Assembly (NCBI GenBank): GCA_036264135.1
Contig: DATARN010000058.1
Coordinates: forward strand, 31,576 to 95,575
Direction: 5' to 3'
DNA from: DATARN01 sp036264135
GTDB lineage: Bacteria; Actinomycetota; Acidimicrobiia; Acidimicrobiales; Palsa-688
DNA: 64,000 nt
Position 1 is the first letter of the stretch. Every line of letters begins with the position of its first letter. The notes beneath the pieces are model-generated. The model saw only the letters and a list, made by a program, of their open reading frames with translations. It was not told the origin of the DNA and did not search any database. The position numbers and the translations under genes are program-made. Positions 22,200 through 31,618 of the stretch are shown here, in pieces.

Positions 22200-25100
22200 G
22201 CCGCGTCCTCCTCGTCCCGGCCGGCCACTTCGGCGCCCGTCGGTTCGTCCTCGACCAGGGCGTCGGTCCGCAGGCCCAAGGCGGCGCGGAGCTGATCGGG
22301 CGCCAGGTCGGCGAGGGTGCTCTGCTTGGGCAGCACCAGATCGGCGATCTGGCGCTTGCCGGCCACCACTTCCTCGACTCGCTCGTCGACGGTGCCGGGA
22401 CAGACGAGGCGGTGCGAGACCACCGTCCTGGTCTGACCGATCCGCCACGACCGGTCGCGGGCCTGGTCCTCGGTGGCGGGATTCCACCAGCGGTCGAAGA
22501 GGACCACGTGGTTCGCCGCCGTCAGGTTGAGGCCGGCGCCGCCGGCCTTCAGGGAGAGCACCAGCGCCCCGGCCCCCTTGCCCTCTTGGAATTCGCGGAC
22601 GAGCCGGTCGCGCACGCCGGCGGCCAGGCCGCCGTGGTAGCAGGCGACCCGCCGGCCGGTCCGGTTGGTGAGGTAGCCGGCCAGCTGCTCGCCCCAGCGG
22701 GCGAAGTGGGTGAAGATGAGGACCCGCTCGCCGGCCGCGAACACGGCGTCGACGATTTCGTCCAGCCGGGTCAGTTTCCCGGAGCGCCCGTCGAGGACGG
22801 TGCCCTCGCCGCTCTCGGCGTTGAGGTAGGCGTTGGGGTGGTTGCAGATCTGCTTGAGGGCGGTGATGGCGGCCAGGATCTGGCCCTTGCGGGCGTTGGG
22901 ATCCTCGTCGAGGCCCTCGTTCAGGAGGCGGTCGAGGACGGCCTGGTACAGGCCGATCTGCTCCTGGGTCAGCGAGCAGTGGTCCAGCTGGTCGATCTTG
23001 TCCGGCAGCTCGGCGGCGATCGCCGGCTCCGCCTTGGTCCGCCGGAACACCAGCAGGCCGTTCAGGGCCCGCAGGGCATCTTCGCCTGCGGCTTCGGGGC
23101 CGTTGCTGGTGCGCGACAGGTGGCTGACGAACGCCGGCCGGGCCCCGACCAGGCCGGGGTTGGCGTAGTCGAGGATGGCCCATAGGTCACCGAGGCCGTT
23201 CTCGATGGGCGTGCCGGTGAGGGCCAGGCGCGAGCGCGACGGGATCCGCCGCAGGCACTGGGCGGCGTCGCTGGAGGGGTTCTTGATGGTTTGTGCCTCG
23301 TCGACGATGGTCCGGGTCCAGTCAATGGCGGCCAGGTCGTCGACGTCGCGCACCGCGGTGCCGTAGGTGGTGAGGAGCACGTCGGTGCGGGACACCAGCT
23401 TGGCCAGGGCCTCGCCCTCGGCCCGGCCGGGGCCGTGGTGGATCACGACCTCGAGGGCGGGGGCGAACCGCGCCGCTTCCGCCGCCCAGTTGCCGAGCAC
23501 CGCTGGGGGCGTGATGACAAGCGCCGGGCCGTCGCCTCGGTTGGCCAGCAGATGGGCCAGCACGGTCGGCGTCTTGCCGAGGCCCATGTCGAGGGCCAGG
23601 CAGCCGCCCAGGCCGGCGGAATCAAGGAACGACAGCCATCCGAGCGATTGCGCCTGGTACTCGCGGAGCTTGCCCCGGAAGCCGGCGGGCTCCTCGGCCG
23701 GCAGGAGCGGCTGGGCGGTGGCCCGCAGGAGGTCGGCGGCCCAGCCGCTGCCTTCCACCGTGACGGGGCCACCCATCACGCCGCTCTCGAGGCCGAGGGC
23801 GTGGCGCAGCACCGCGGCGCCGGAAAGCTGGGTGTTGGTGGCCCGCTCGGCCAGGGCGGCCGCCGCCTCCTGCAGGTCGGCGCGGTCCAACTCGATCCAT
23901 CGCCCCCGCGACTTGACCAGGGGTCGGGCCTCGGCGGCCAGTTTGGCGATGTCTGCGGCGTTGAGCTCGACGTCGTCGAAGACGACGGACCACCGCACCT
24001 GGCACAGCTGCTGGGCGCCGACCGCAGTCTGATGGGGGACGGCGTCAGCGAACATCCGCAACGCCGGGCTCGGTCGGCGACGGGAGAGCGGCGGCACCTG
24101 GACGTCGAAGCCCGCGGCTTCCAGCACCGGCCCGGTCACGCTCATGAGTGTCCACGCCTCATCGGTGGAGAGCGCCACCTCACCCCGCCGTTGGCCGCCC
24201 GGCCGGCCGAGGATGGGGTACAGCCGCTCCAAGCGGGTCAGCTGGGGTTCCACCGCGATCCGCTTGGCCCGGCCGGCGGTGACCATGGCCACCTCGACGG
24301 GGACAAGCGACGACTCGACACCCGACGCCAGGACCGACAGGAGCCACACGCCTTCGCGGTCGGGCGGGGCCAGGCGGACGACCAAGCCAACGCCGGTCTC
24401 GGCGGTGACGGGGCGAGTCCAGCGGTCGATCCGGCCGGCGAGGTCCTCGCCCAGCGCCACGGCGGCGTCGAAGCGGGCCCCTCCCAGGGCGGCCAGGACC
24501 CCTTCGGCCAGGTCCACCGGCGTCTTGGCGCTCGGTGGGGCGGCCGGGAGGACCAGCCGGGTGGCGCCTTCCCGGCAGATGGCGTCGACCATGCCGGCCA
24601 GCACGGCGCGGCTCATGCCGTCGGCCGGCTGGCTGCTCGAGCAGGCGCTGACCGCGCCGGGCATGCGGGCGATCACGGAGGCCATCCGGTCGCCGTCGAC
24701 CAGGGCCGGAACCCAGCGCACCGAGAACGAGCCGGTCGGGCCGTTTTCCCGGGATCGGGTGCGCCGCAGGCGGGGCACCATGCGACCCTCGGCCACCAAC
24801 TCCGTGGCCCAGGTCGCCATGTCCGCGAGCCACCGGGTGCTGGGGCCCACGTCGTGGCCTACCTGGCCGCTGCCGACCCCGACCAGCCAGCCGAGTGCCT
24901 GACCGGCGGGGGCGGTCACGGCGTCGGCCCGGGCGCCTCCGGGGAGCGGAACGCCACCGTGGAGTTCCCACCGCACGGGCTTGGCGCCGGCGTCGTCGAT
25001 GAGCTCGACCAAGGCCTCGGCCGAGACCGGGGCGGCGCCGGGGCCACCGCCCCATAGTACGACCCGTCCCGCCGCCCACGACGCCTGGAGGGTGGGGGGA

Positions 25101-25495
25101 CCGGTGGCGAGCAGCTCCTCGGCATCTCCTGCCGCCTCGGCGAGGCGGAGACCGGGCTTATCCGGGTGGCGGCCGTCGCCGTCTTGGTGTGGGCCGTCGC
25201 CGTCGAAGACGTCGTCGTCGAACTCGATGGCGTAGTCGTCGCCGCCGATTCGGTGCAGGGCGGTCGAGACCCGTTCCCGTTCGTCGATCAGGTCGGCAAC
25301 GACCTGGTCGCGCTCCGGACCGGTCAGTCGGCGGGCCCGCAACAGCGCCTCGTTCGTGTCGACGGCGAGGCGACGCAGGGTGGCAATCCACGCCTCGTGG
25401 TGCGCCTCCAGGCGCGCCACCTCGGCCGACGTGGCTTCACCCGCCGCGTCGGTTGCGACGAGCGCCTCAAAGTCCAAGGACAACGCTTCGAACAT
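22196..25495 (-). CDS. SNF2-family DEAD/DEAH helicase
   Basis: A 1099-residue protein. The first about 600 residues hold a bacterial SNF2-associated region with little recognisable motif content. The SNF2 ATPase starts near residue 610 (LREYQAQSLGWLSFL), with Walker A LDMGLGKTPTVL near 635, Walker B VDEAQTIKN near 732, and the helicase C-terminal motifs ILIFTHFARWGEQL, LSLKAGGAGLNLT and DQARDRSWRIGQ. It probably remodels protein-DNA complexes. ATG 25495 is used; two GTG codons just upstream (25498, 25501) are alternatives. It is divergent from msrB across a 270-bp spacer. Confidence 0.92.
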   Translation of the reverse strand: MFEALSLDFEALVATDAAGEATSAEVARLEAHHEAWIATLRRLAVDTNEALLRARRLTGPERDQVVADLIDERERVSTALHRIGGDDYAIEFDDDVFDGDGPHQDGDGRHPDKPGLRLAEAAGDAEELLATGPPTLQASWAAGRVVLWGGGPGAAPVSAEALVELIDDAGAKPVRWELHGGVPLPGGARADAVTAPAGQALGWLVGVGSGQVGHDVGPSTRWLADMATWATELVAEGRMVPRLRRTRSRENGPTGSFSVRWVPALVDGDRMASVIARMPGAVSACSSSQPADGMSRAVLAGMVDAICREGATRLVLPAAPPSAKTPVDLAEGVLAALGGARFDAAVALGEDLAGRIDRWTRPVTAETGVGLVVRLAPPDREGVWLLSVLASGVESSLVPVEVAMVTAGRAKRIAVEPQLTRLERLYPILGRPGGQRRGEVALSTDEAWTLMSVTGPVLEAAGFDVQVPPLSRRRPSPALRMFADAVPHQTAVGAQQLCQVRWSVVFDDVELNAADIAKLAAEARPLVKSRGRWIELDRADLQEAAAALAERATNTQLSGAAVLRHALGLESGVMGGPVTVEGSGWAADLLRATAQPLLPAEEPAGFRGKLREYQAQSLGWLSFLDSAGLGGCLALDMGLGKTPTVLAHLLANRGDGPALVITPPAVLGNWAAEAARFAPALEVVIHHGPGRAEGEALAKLVSRTDVLLTTYGTAVRDVDDLAAIDWTRTIVDEAQTIKNPSSDAAQCLRRIPSRSRLALTGTPIENGLGDLWAILDYANPGLVGARPAFVSHLSRTSNGPEAAGEDALRALNGLLVFRRTKAEPAIAAELPDKIDQLDHCSLTQEQIGLYQAVLDRLLNEGLDEDPNARKGQILAAITALKQICNHPNAYLNAESGEGTVLDGRSGKLTRLDEIVDAVFAAGERVLIFTHFARWGEQLAGYLTNRTGRRVACYHGGLAAGVRDRLVREFQEGKGAGALVLSLKAGGAGLNLTAANHVVLFDRWWNPATEDQARDRSWRIGQTRTVVSHRLVCPGTVDERVEEVVAGKRQIADLVLPKQSTLADLAPDQLRAALGLRTDALVEDEPTGAEVAGRDEEDAA

Positions 25496-25768
25496 CACCA
25501 CGCCTATTCACCAAGAACGCCTCGCGCCACGACCTCGGCCATCAAGCCCCTGCCGGTCAACTCACGAGGACTCCAACAAAACCCGGACTGCGGGCTGCCA
25601 TTCAGCCTACCTGCCGGCATTCCCTCGCCCGAGGATGCTTACCCCACGTTAGGGGATATCAACACATAAACACAACGCAGGCGGACCGGGAGATGTTCCC
25701 CGTCGTGGCCGGCACGGCTGCTGGCGGCCCCGGGCCGATTGCGCCCGGGGACCACTACCCTCGATGTC

Positions 25769-26182
25769 ATGTCTGACGCCGACGAGACGGTCCAAAAGTC
25801 CGAGGACCAGTGGAAGGCCGAGTTGTCGCCGGAGCAGTACAACACGCTGCGGCGCAAGGGTACCGAGCGACCCTTCACCGGCAAGTACGTGAACAACCAT
25901 GACGACGGCAGCTACCGCTGCGCCGGCTGCGGGGCGGTGCTGTTCGAGTCGGGCACCAAGTTCGACTCCGGGACCGGTTGGCCGAGTTTCACCTCGCCGG
26001 CGGTGGCCGATGCCGTCGCGCTGCACCAGGACCGGTCGTACGGGATGATCCGAACCGAGGTCACCTGCCGGCGATGCGGCGGCCACCTGGGCCACGTTTT
26101 CCCCGACGGCCCCGGCCCCACCGGCCAGCGGTACTGCATTAACTCGGTCTCACTGGAGTTCGAGCCGTTCGACGTCGGCTGA
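25769..26182 (+). CDS. msrB: Peptide methionine (R)-S-oxide reductase
   Basis: A 137-residue repair enzyme for methionine-R-sulfoxide. Zinc ligands are CAGC and CRRC. The catalytic Cys is in RYCINSVSLEFEP, and GTGWPSF and GHLGHVFPDGP are the usual active-site signatures. The active site is Cys rather than Sec. ATG 25769 gives the conventional start; a 10-residue extension to 25739 is unlikely. Confidence 0.95.
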   Translation: MSDADETVQKSEDQWKAELSPEQYNTLRRKGTERPFTGKYVNNHDDGSYRCAGCGAVLFESGTKFDSGTGWPSFTSPAVADAVALHQDRSYGMIRTEVTCRRCGGHLGHVFPDGPGPTGQRYCINSVSLEFEPFDVG

Positions 26183-26237
26183 TCGCCGCCCTGCGGCGTC
26201 GGTTCTCGTCGCACCCCGCATCTAGCCTCACTCGGGT

Positions 26238-29006
26238 ATGAGCGTTCCCGGGCCCGCCGCGTTCGGGCGGGGCGTCATAATCAACGCCGGCCAGGCGGTC
26301 CCCGCCGCCTGGGAAGGGGCGGCCGTGGTCCAGGTCGACGACGAGGCCTTGGCCGAGCCGGCGGCCGTGGTCGAGGCCCTGCACCTGGCGTGGTCCTCGC
26401 GACGGCCGGTGGTGATTGCGCTCGGTGTCGACCCGGCCAGCTTTCGCGAACCCCGGGGTTTTCCCGGCGAGCCGTGGTGGCTCGGGGCCACGTTCGACCC
26501 GTGGTCGGACCGGCTGCACTTTCTCGTCTGGGCCAACAGCTACGACGCCCGCAACCCGGCCGCACCGCCGATTTGGTGGTGGGGCCGCAAGGCGGCCCAC
26601 CTCGCCGGCGTGCACGAGGCCGCGGCCGAGGGCGACGTGCTGTTGGCGGACGGGTTGGCCGCCTGGATCGACGGCGGCCCGCGGGCGGGGTTTGGGCCCG
26701 ACGAGACGGCCGGCCTGGTGGTCATCCATCGCGAGTCGGTCGAAGCCGGTTCGCTGGCGCCGCTGCCGCCGCTGCGGCCGCCCCGGGCGGAGCTGGCCCC
26801 GGACCAGCTGGCGGCGGTCGGCCACCGCAGCGGGGCGGCGAGGATCATCGCCCCCGCCGGATCGGGAAAGACCAGGGTGCTGACGTCGCGGTTGCGGCAC
26901 CTGCTGGCGGACCGCGGGTACGAGCGCGACGGTGTGCTGGCGCTGGCCTACAACAAGAAAGCCCAGCAGGAGATGCAGGAGCGCACCGCCGACGTCCGGC
27001 CCCGCATCCAGACCCTCAACGCCGCCGGGTACCGGCTGCTGGCCGAGGCCCGGGGCGGGGCCCCGCGGCTGCTCGACGAGCGAGAGGTGCGCCGGCTGAT
27101 CGAGCGGTTTGTGCCCATCCGCCGCCAGCGGGCCAACACCGATCCTGTCGGCCCCTACCTCGAAGCGCTCGGGACGATCCGGCTTGGACTTTGCGACCCG
27201 GAGGACGTCGAGGAGTGGCGCGACGACGTGCCGGGGCTGGCGGCGGCGTTCGATCCCTACCGGGCCGCCCTTCGCGAGGCGGGCGCCGTCGACTTCGACG
27301 AGCAAATCTACGGGGCTATCGAGGCGCTCCTGGCCGACGGCGCCTTCCGGCGGCGGGCCCAGGCGGGATGCCGGCACCTGCTCGTCGACGAGTTCCAGGA
27401 CCTCACGCCGGCCCATGTGCTGCTGCTCCGCCTCCTCGCCGCGCCGCAGCTCGACGTGTTCGGCGTCGGCGACGACGACCAGGTCATCTATGGCCATGCC
27501 GGCGCCGATCCGGCGTTCCTGATCGACTTCGGCCAGCTCTTCCCTGGCGCCGGCGACCACCCGCTGGAGGTCAACTACCGCTGCCCGGCGACCGTCGTGG
27601 CGCAGGCGGCCACCCTGCTGTCGCACAACCAGCGACGCGTCGCCAAGGCCGTTCGCCCGGGACCGCACGCCTCGCCGGCGCCCGACGCGGTGCGGGTGGT
27701 CCACCATCCCGCCGCGGGCGGCGCCGCCGCCCTGGTCGAGGTCGTCCGGGCCTGGCTGGACGCCGGCGTCGAGCCGGCCGGTGTCGCCGTGCTGACTCGC
27801 GTCAACGCCCTGCTCCTCGCCCCGCAGATCGCCCTGTTGGAGGCGGGTATCCCCGTGGACTCCGCCCTCGGGCTCGAGGCGCTCGGCCGCACCGGCCTGC
27901 GGGCCGCCCTCGCCTACCTGCGGATCGCGGCGGCCGCCGATGGCCGCATCGCCGCCGAGGACGTGATGGAGATCGTGCGCCGGCCCAGCCGCGGCCTGCC
28001 GCAGTGGTTCGGCGACCGCATCCGCCGGCGCACCTGGTGGAGCCTGGGTCAGCTCGGGGCCCTCGCCGCCCAGGTGCCGGAAAAGGAGATCAGCAAGGTC
28101 GAGTGGCTGGTCGGCGACCTCGAGATGCTCGTCCGCAAGGCCCAGGCCCCGGGCGCGACCACCCGATCGGTGCTCGGCGTGATCAAGGAGGGCATCAGCC
28201 TGGGCGGGGCCATGAGCCTGCTGGACAACTCCCGCGGTGGCGAAGGCTCGAGCCATCTCGACGACCTCGACGCCCTGGAGCAGGTCGCCGGGCTTCACCC
28301 CGAGCTGGAGAGCTTCGAGACGTGGCTGCGGGACAAGCTGGCGGCCAATGACCGCCCCGGTGACCGGAGCGGCGTCACCCTTTCCACCGTCCACCGCGTC
28401 AAAGGCATGGAGTGGCCGCGGGTGGCGGTCTTCGGTGTCAACGGCGGGATCGTGCCCCACCGCCTGGCCGCCGACGTCGAGGAGGAACGCCGGGTCCTCC
28501 ACGTCGCCCTCACCCGTTGCCGGGAGCAGGTCGTGCTGCTGGCCGACGCCAGCCGGCCGTCGGCGTTCCTTCCTGAGCTAACCGAGGCGGCTGCCACCAC
28601 TGCGGCGCGGCCGCCGGCCCGGGGCGCCGCGGCGTCGGGACCAGGCGGGGCGGCCCCGTCAGGTGGCGGCCGAGTCGGCGCCCGCCCGGCGCCGGCGGTC
28701 GGAGGCCGAGGACGGCCGGCTGGGGGCACGTCCGAGGCGCCCACCGGCCCCGTCGACCCGGTGGTCGAGCAGGCCCTGCGCACCTGGCGTACCGAACGCG
28801 CCCGCCACGACCGGGTCTCGCCCTACATCGTGATGCACGACACCACCTTGCTGGCCATCGGCGCCGCCCGGCCGAGGACCCTGGTCGCCCTCCGGCGCAT
28901 CGATGGCATCGGCCCGGCCAAGCTGGAGCAGTACGGCGACGAGATCCTCGCCGTGCTGGCCACCTTCGACGAACCCGTCGTCGCTCGCGCCGACGGGTCG
29001 CCATGA
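26238..29006 (+). CDS. UvrD/Rep-type superfamily 1 helicase with C-terminal HRDC
   Basis: A 922-residue helicase. An unusual N-terminal region of about 190 residues precedes the ATPase. Walker A is IAPAGSGKTR (about 207), the DExQ box LLVDEFQDL (about 385), motif III GDDDQVIYG, and motif V TVHRVKGMEWPRV. A Gly/Ala/Pro-rich linker (about 780-835) leads to a C-terminal HRDC domain (LRRIDGIGPAKLEQYGDEIL). It should unwind DNA 3' to 5' in repair. The N-terminal extension has no recognised motif. The gene is close behind msrB but not overlapping. Confidence 0.9.
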   Translation: MSVPGPAAFGRGVIINAGQAVPAAWEGAAVVQVDDEALAEPAAVVEALHLAWSSRRPVVIALGVDPASFREPRGFPGEPWWLGATFDPWSDRLHFLVWANSYDARNPAAPPIWWWGRKAAHLAGVHEAAAEGDVLLADGLAAWIDGGPRAGFGPDETAGLVVIHRESVEAGSLAPLPPLRPPRAELAPDQLAAVGHRSGAARIIAPAGSGKTRVLTSRLRHLLADRGYERDGVLALAYNKKAQQEMQERTADVRPRIQTLNAAGYRLLAEARGGAPRLLDEREVRRLIERFVPIRRQRANTDPVGPYLEALGTIRLGLCDPEDVEEWRDDVPGLAAAFDPYRAALREAGAVDFDEQIYGAIEALLADGAFRRRAQAGCRHLLVDEFQDLTPAHVLLLRLLAAPQLDVFGVGDDDQVIYGHAGADPAFLIDFGQLFPGAGDHPLEVNYRCPATVVAQAATLLSHNQRRVAKAVRPGPHASPAPDAVRVVHHPAAGGAAALVEVVRAWLDAGVEPAGVAVLTRVNALLLAPQIALLEAGIPVDSALGLEALGRTGLRAALAYLRIAAAADGRIAAEDVMEIVRRPSRGLPQWFGDRIRRRTWWSLGQLGALAAQVPEKEISKVEWLVGDLEMLVRKAQAPGATTRSVLGVIKEGISLGGAMSLLDNSRGGEGSSHLDDLDALEQVAGLHPELESFETWLRDKLAANDRPGDRSGVTLSTVHRVKGMEWPRVAVFGVNGGIVPHRLAADVEEERRVLHVALTRCREQVVLLADASRPSAFLPELTEAAATTAARPPARGAAASGPGGAAPSGGGRVGARPAPAVGGRGRPAGGTSEAPTGPVDPVVEQALRTWRTERARHDRVSPYIVMHDTTLLAIGAARPRTLVALRRIDGIGPAKLEQYGDEILAVLATFDEPVVARADGSP

Positions 29007-29037
29007 CGGCCGGTCCCCGGGTGCTCTGGGGGACGGC

Positions 29038-29988
29038 GTGACCGCCGGCCGCGAGGCGGCGGACCCCGACTTCGAGATGCTGGCCGACAACGCCGCCGAG
29101 GCCGGCCTGCCCTGGAAGGGGCCTCCAGTGGTGCGGCGAGTCGAGGTCGAGGTGGCGCCGGGGCGACCCGTGAGTGCGCTGCAGTGGGGAAGCGGCCCGG
29201 CGGAGATGGTGCTGCTCCACGGCGGGGCCCAGAACGCCCATACCTGGGACACCGTCGCCCTGGTCGTCGATCGGCCCCTCGTCGCCCTCGACCTACCCGG
29301 CCACGGCCACTCGGGATGGCGGGGCGACGGCGACTACCAGGTGGCATCGCTGGCGACCGACGTCGCCGCCGCGATCGGCAGGCTGGCGCCGCGGGCGGAA
29401 CTGGTCGTCGGAATGTCGCTCGGGGGCCTGGTCGCCCTGGCGGTGGCGGCCGAGCACCCCGAGCTGGTCCGCCGGTTGGCGCTGGTCGACATCACCCCGG
29501 GAACCGACAGCGCCAAGACGGAACCCATCCTGGCGTTCCTGTCCGGCCCCGAGTCGTTTGCCAGTTTCGAGGAGATGCTGGCCCGGACGGTCGCCTTCAA
29601 CCCGAGGCGCTCGGTGTCCTCGCTGCGTCGGGGGGTCGTCCACAACGCCCGCGAGGGTCCCGACGGTCGGTGGCGCTGGCGTTGGGATCCTGCTGTCGCC
29701 CAGCGCAGCCGGCCGGCCGCGGCGGGCTTCGGGTCGCTGTGGCCGGCGGTGGATCGCCTCGGCGCCCCGCTGGTGCTGCTGCGCGGGGAGCGCTCCCGCG
29801 TGGTCACCGACGACGATGTCGCCGAACTGCGGCGCCGCCAGCCCACCGCCCAGGTCGAGGTGATCGCCGGGGCCGGCCACAGCATTCAAGGCGATCAACC
29901 CGTGGCCTTGGCCGAGGCGCTGGCCCGTGTTGCCGCCGGCCGAGCGCGCCGGCCCGGATCGGGAGGCGGCGCACCTTCGCTACCGTGA
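29038..29988 (+). CDS. Alpha/beta hydrolase
   Basis: A 316-residue alpha/beta hydrolase. The oxyanion region is LLHGGAQNAHTWD, the nucleophile elbow is GMSLGGL (Ser about 126), and the C-terminal His is in IAGAGHSIQGDQP. The acid is probably in LRGERSRVVTDDD. An internal lid region spans about 155-235. GTG 29038 is the first in-frame start after the helicase gene. The substrate is unknown. Confidence 0.83.
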   Translation: MTAGREAADPDFEMLADNAAEAGLPWKGPPVVRRVEVEVAPGRPVSALQWGSGPAEMVLLHGGAQNAHTWDTVALVVDRPLVALDLPGHGHSGWRGDGDYQVASLATDVAAAIGRLAPRAELVVGMSLGGLVALAVAAEHPELVRRLALVDITPGTDSAKTEPILAFLSGPESFASFEEMLARTVAFNPRRSVSSLRRGVVHNAREGPDGRWRWRWDPAVAQRSRPAAAGFGSLWPAVDRLGAPLVLLRGERSRVVTDDDVAELRRRQPTAQVEVIAGAGHSIQGDQPVALAEALARVAAGRARRPGSGGGAPSLP

Positions 29989-29994
29989 CCGGGC

Positions 29995-30750
29995 GTGGGG
30001 ACACACGGGTTGGCGTTGGTCCCACCGGGGGCGGGTCGGCGGTTCACCGCCTCGCGCAAGGTGCGCCTGGGCGACGTCCTGCCCAATGGTGACGCCCGCC
30101 TGGACGCGGTGGCCCGCTACCTCCAGGACGTGGCGTCCGACGATGGCAGCGACGCCGGGATCGACACCGAGCTGGTCTGGCTGGTGCGCAAGACCATCCT
30201 CCAACTGCACCGCCGGCCCCGCCTGGGCGATCAGCTCGACCTGGTCACCTGGGCGTCGGGTAGCGGGGCGCGCTGGGCGGAGCGGCGCACCGCCATCTCC
30301 GTCGCCGACGAACCGGTCGTCGACGCCGCCTCGTTGTGGGTGAGCGTCGACCCCACCACCATGCGGGCGGCCCGTCTGCCCGATCGGTTCTGGGCCATGT
30401 ACCGCGAGGCGGTCGACGATCGGGTGGTCAGCCCCCGGCTGACCCACGCCGACGTTCCCCGCGTTCCCCGGGCCGACGCCCGCCCCTGGCCGCTGCGGGT
30501 CAGTGACCTCGACGTCATGGACCATGTCAACAATGCGGTGACCTGGGCCGTCGTGGAGGACGAACTGGACCGCCTGGGCCTCGCCCGCCGGGTCGCCCTG
30601 GCGGAACTCGAGTACCGCGAGCCCGTCGACCGCTCCCACGAGTTGGCCGTCACCAGCCAGGTCGACAACGACGAGGTGCGGATGTGGCTGACGGCCGGGG
30701 CCGCGGTGCTGGCCTCGGCGAAGCTCAGCCTCCTTGCACCGCTCCCGTAG
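29995..30750 (+). CDS. Acyl-ACP thioesterase family protein
   Basis: A 251-residue double hot-dog protein resembling plant and bacterial acyl-ACP thioesterases. The N-terminal hot-dog contains RYLQDVASDDGSDAG and LQLHRRPRLGDQLDLVTW; the C-terminal one contains LRVSDLDVMDHVNNAVTW, where Asp, His and Asn form the family catalytic set. It should release fatty acids from ACP. The GTG start is 6 bp after the hydrolase stop. Its 3' end overlaps the convergent DUF983 gene by 26 bp. Confidence 0.85.
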   Translation: MGTHGLALVPPGAGRRFTASRKVRLGDVLPNGDARLDAVARYLQDVASDDGSDAGIDTELVWLVRKTILQLHRRPRLGDQLDLVTWASGSGARWAERRTAISVADEPVVDAASLWVSVDPTTMRAARLPDRFWAMYREAVDDRVVSPRLTHADVPRVPRADARPWPLRVSDLDVMDHVNNAVTWAVVEDELDRLGLARRVALAELEYREPVDRSHELAVTSQVDNDEVRMWLTAGAAVLASAKLSLLAPLP

Positions 30751-31180
30751 GCCTATCGGCCGTCCGGTCCGGTGCCGGCAGGCGGGCCCACGCCTCGCCT
30801 CGATGCATCGCCAGGTCGATGCCCGACCACAGCGTCTTGGAGAACGGGTAGAAGGCGATCGGGACCAGGACCGCCACCGCCACCGCGGCCGCCGCGGTCA
30901 GGGCGATCGACCGGTTGGACCCCGAACCGGCGAGCACCGCGATCAACACCCCCATCATCACCGCCACGCCGGCGATGGTCACCCCGAAGTTGATGACGAA
31001 CGCCCCGAGGAAAAACCCTTCCTCCCGAGCGAAGCGGTACCCGCAACCCTCGCAGCACTCCACCATCTTGAACCAGCCCCGAAACAGGTGGCCGCCACCG
31101 CAGCGCGGGCAGCGACGAACGGCGCCCCGGGCGATCATGCGCGCCGTCGAGGCGGCGGCGCCGGCCTGGGGATCACTCAC
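30725..31180 (-). CDS. DUF983 membrane protein
   Basis: A 151-residue DUF983-type protein. A zinc-ribbon-like N-terminus (RRCPRCGGGHLF then ECCEGCGYRFAREEGFF) is followed by two transmembrane helices near residues 60-82 and 90-112 and a short cytoplasmic tail. The GTG start has GAGGTGG upstream. Function is unknown; some family members sit near cytochrome oxidase genes, which is not the case here. Confidence 0.85.
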   Translation of the reverse strand: MSDPQAGAAASTARMIARGAVRRCPRCGGGHLFRGWFKMVECCEGCGYRFAREEGFFLGAFVINFGVTIAGVAVMMGVLIAVLAGSGSNRSIALTAAAAVAVAVLVPIAFYPFSKTLWSGIDLAMHRGEAWARLPAPDRTADRPTGAVQGG

Positions 31181-31224
31181 CCACCTCAGCCTAGGGTGAG
31201 GGAGCGGCAAACGTCCCGAAGGCG

Positions 31225-31608
31225 CTACTGGACGCGCTGGCGTTCCGGGGCGATCTGGAGAATCACCCGTTCGCTGGTGATCGGCGCCCCGTAGGGCGTG
31301 TCGAGGTACTTCTGGCTCAGCTCGTCGATATGGGCGCGGGCTGCCGGGCCGGTCACCTCGCCGACCACCCGGCCCCGCACCTCGGCGTAGTGGTACGGGT
31401 TCGCCATGTCGATGATGGCCACGGTGACGCGCGGGTCGAGCTGGACGTTCTTGTACTTCTGGCGGTGGGTCTCCGTGTTGATAAGCACGTGGTCGTCGTC
31501 GGCGTCGATCCACATGACGTGGGTCATGGGCTGGCCGCCAGGCAGCATGGTGGTGAGCGTGGCGTAGTTCTTGGCCTGGGCCAGGGCCTTGACTTCCTCG
31601 TCGATCAT
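31225..31608 (-). CDS. PPOX-class F420-dependent oxidoreductase
   Basis: A 127-residue split-barrel flavin/deazaflavin-binding protein. Features are LAQAKNYATLTTMLPGGQP, HVMWIDADDDHVLINTE and KYKNVQLDPRVTVAIIDM, with YHYAEVRGRVVGEVTG. The size and motifs match actinobacterial F420H2-dependent reductases such as the Rv1155 group. It lies 10 bp after the aldo/keto reductase gene and is probably co-transcribed with it. Confidence 0.87.
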   Translation of the reverse strand: MIDEEVKALAQAKNYATLTTMLPGGQPMTHVMWIDADDDHVLINTETHRQKYKNVQLDPRVTVAIIDMANPYHYAEVRGRVVGEVTGPAARAHIDELSQKYLDTPYGAPITSERVILQIAPERQRVQ

Positions 31609-31618
31609 CGGGGGGACC

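Noticed and set aside
21903..29006. SNF2 and UvrD helicases as parts of an anti-phage system
   Set aside because: They lie on opposite strands, separated by msrB, with no nuclease, methyltransferase or other defence gene next to them. Housekeeping repair is simpler.
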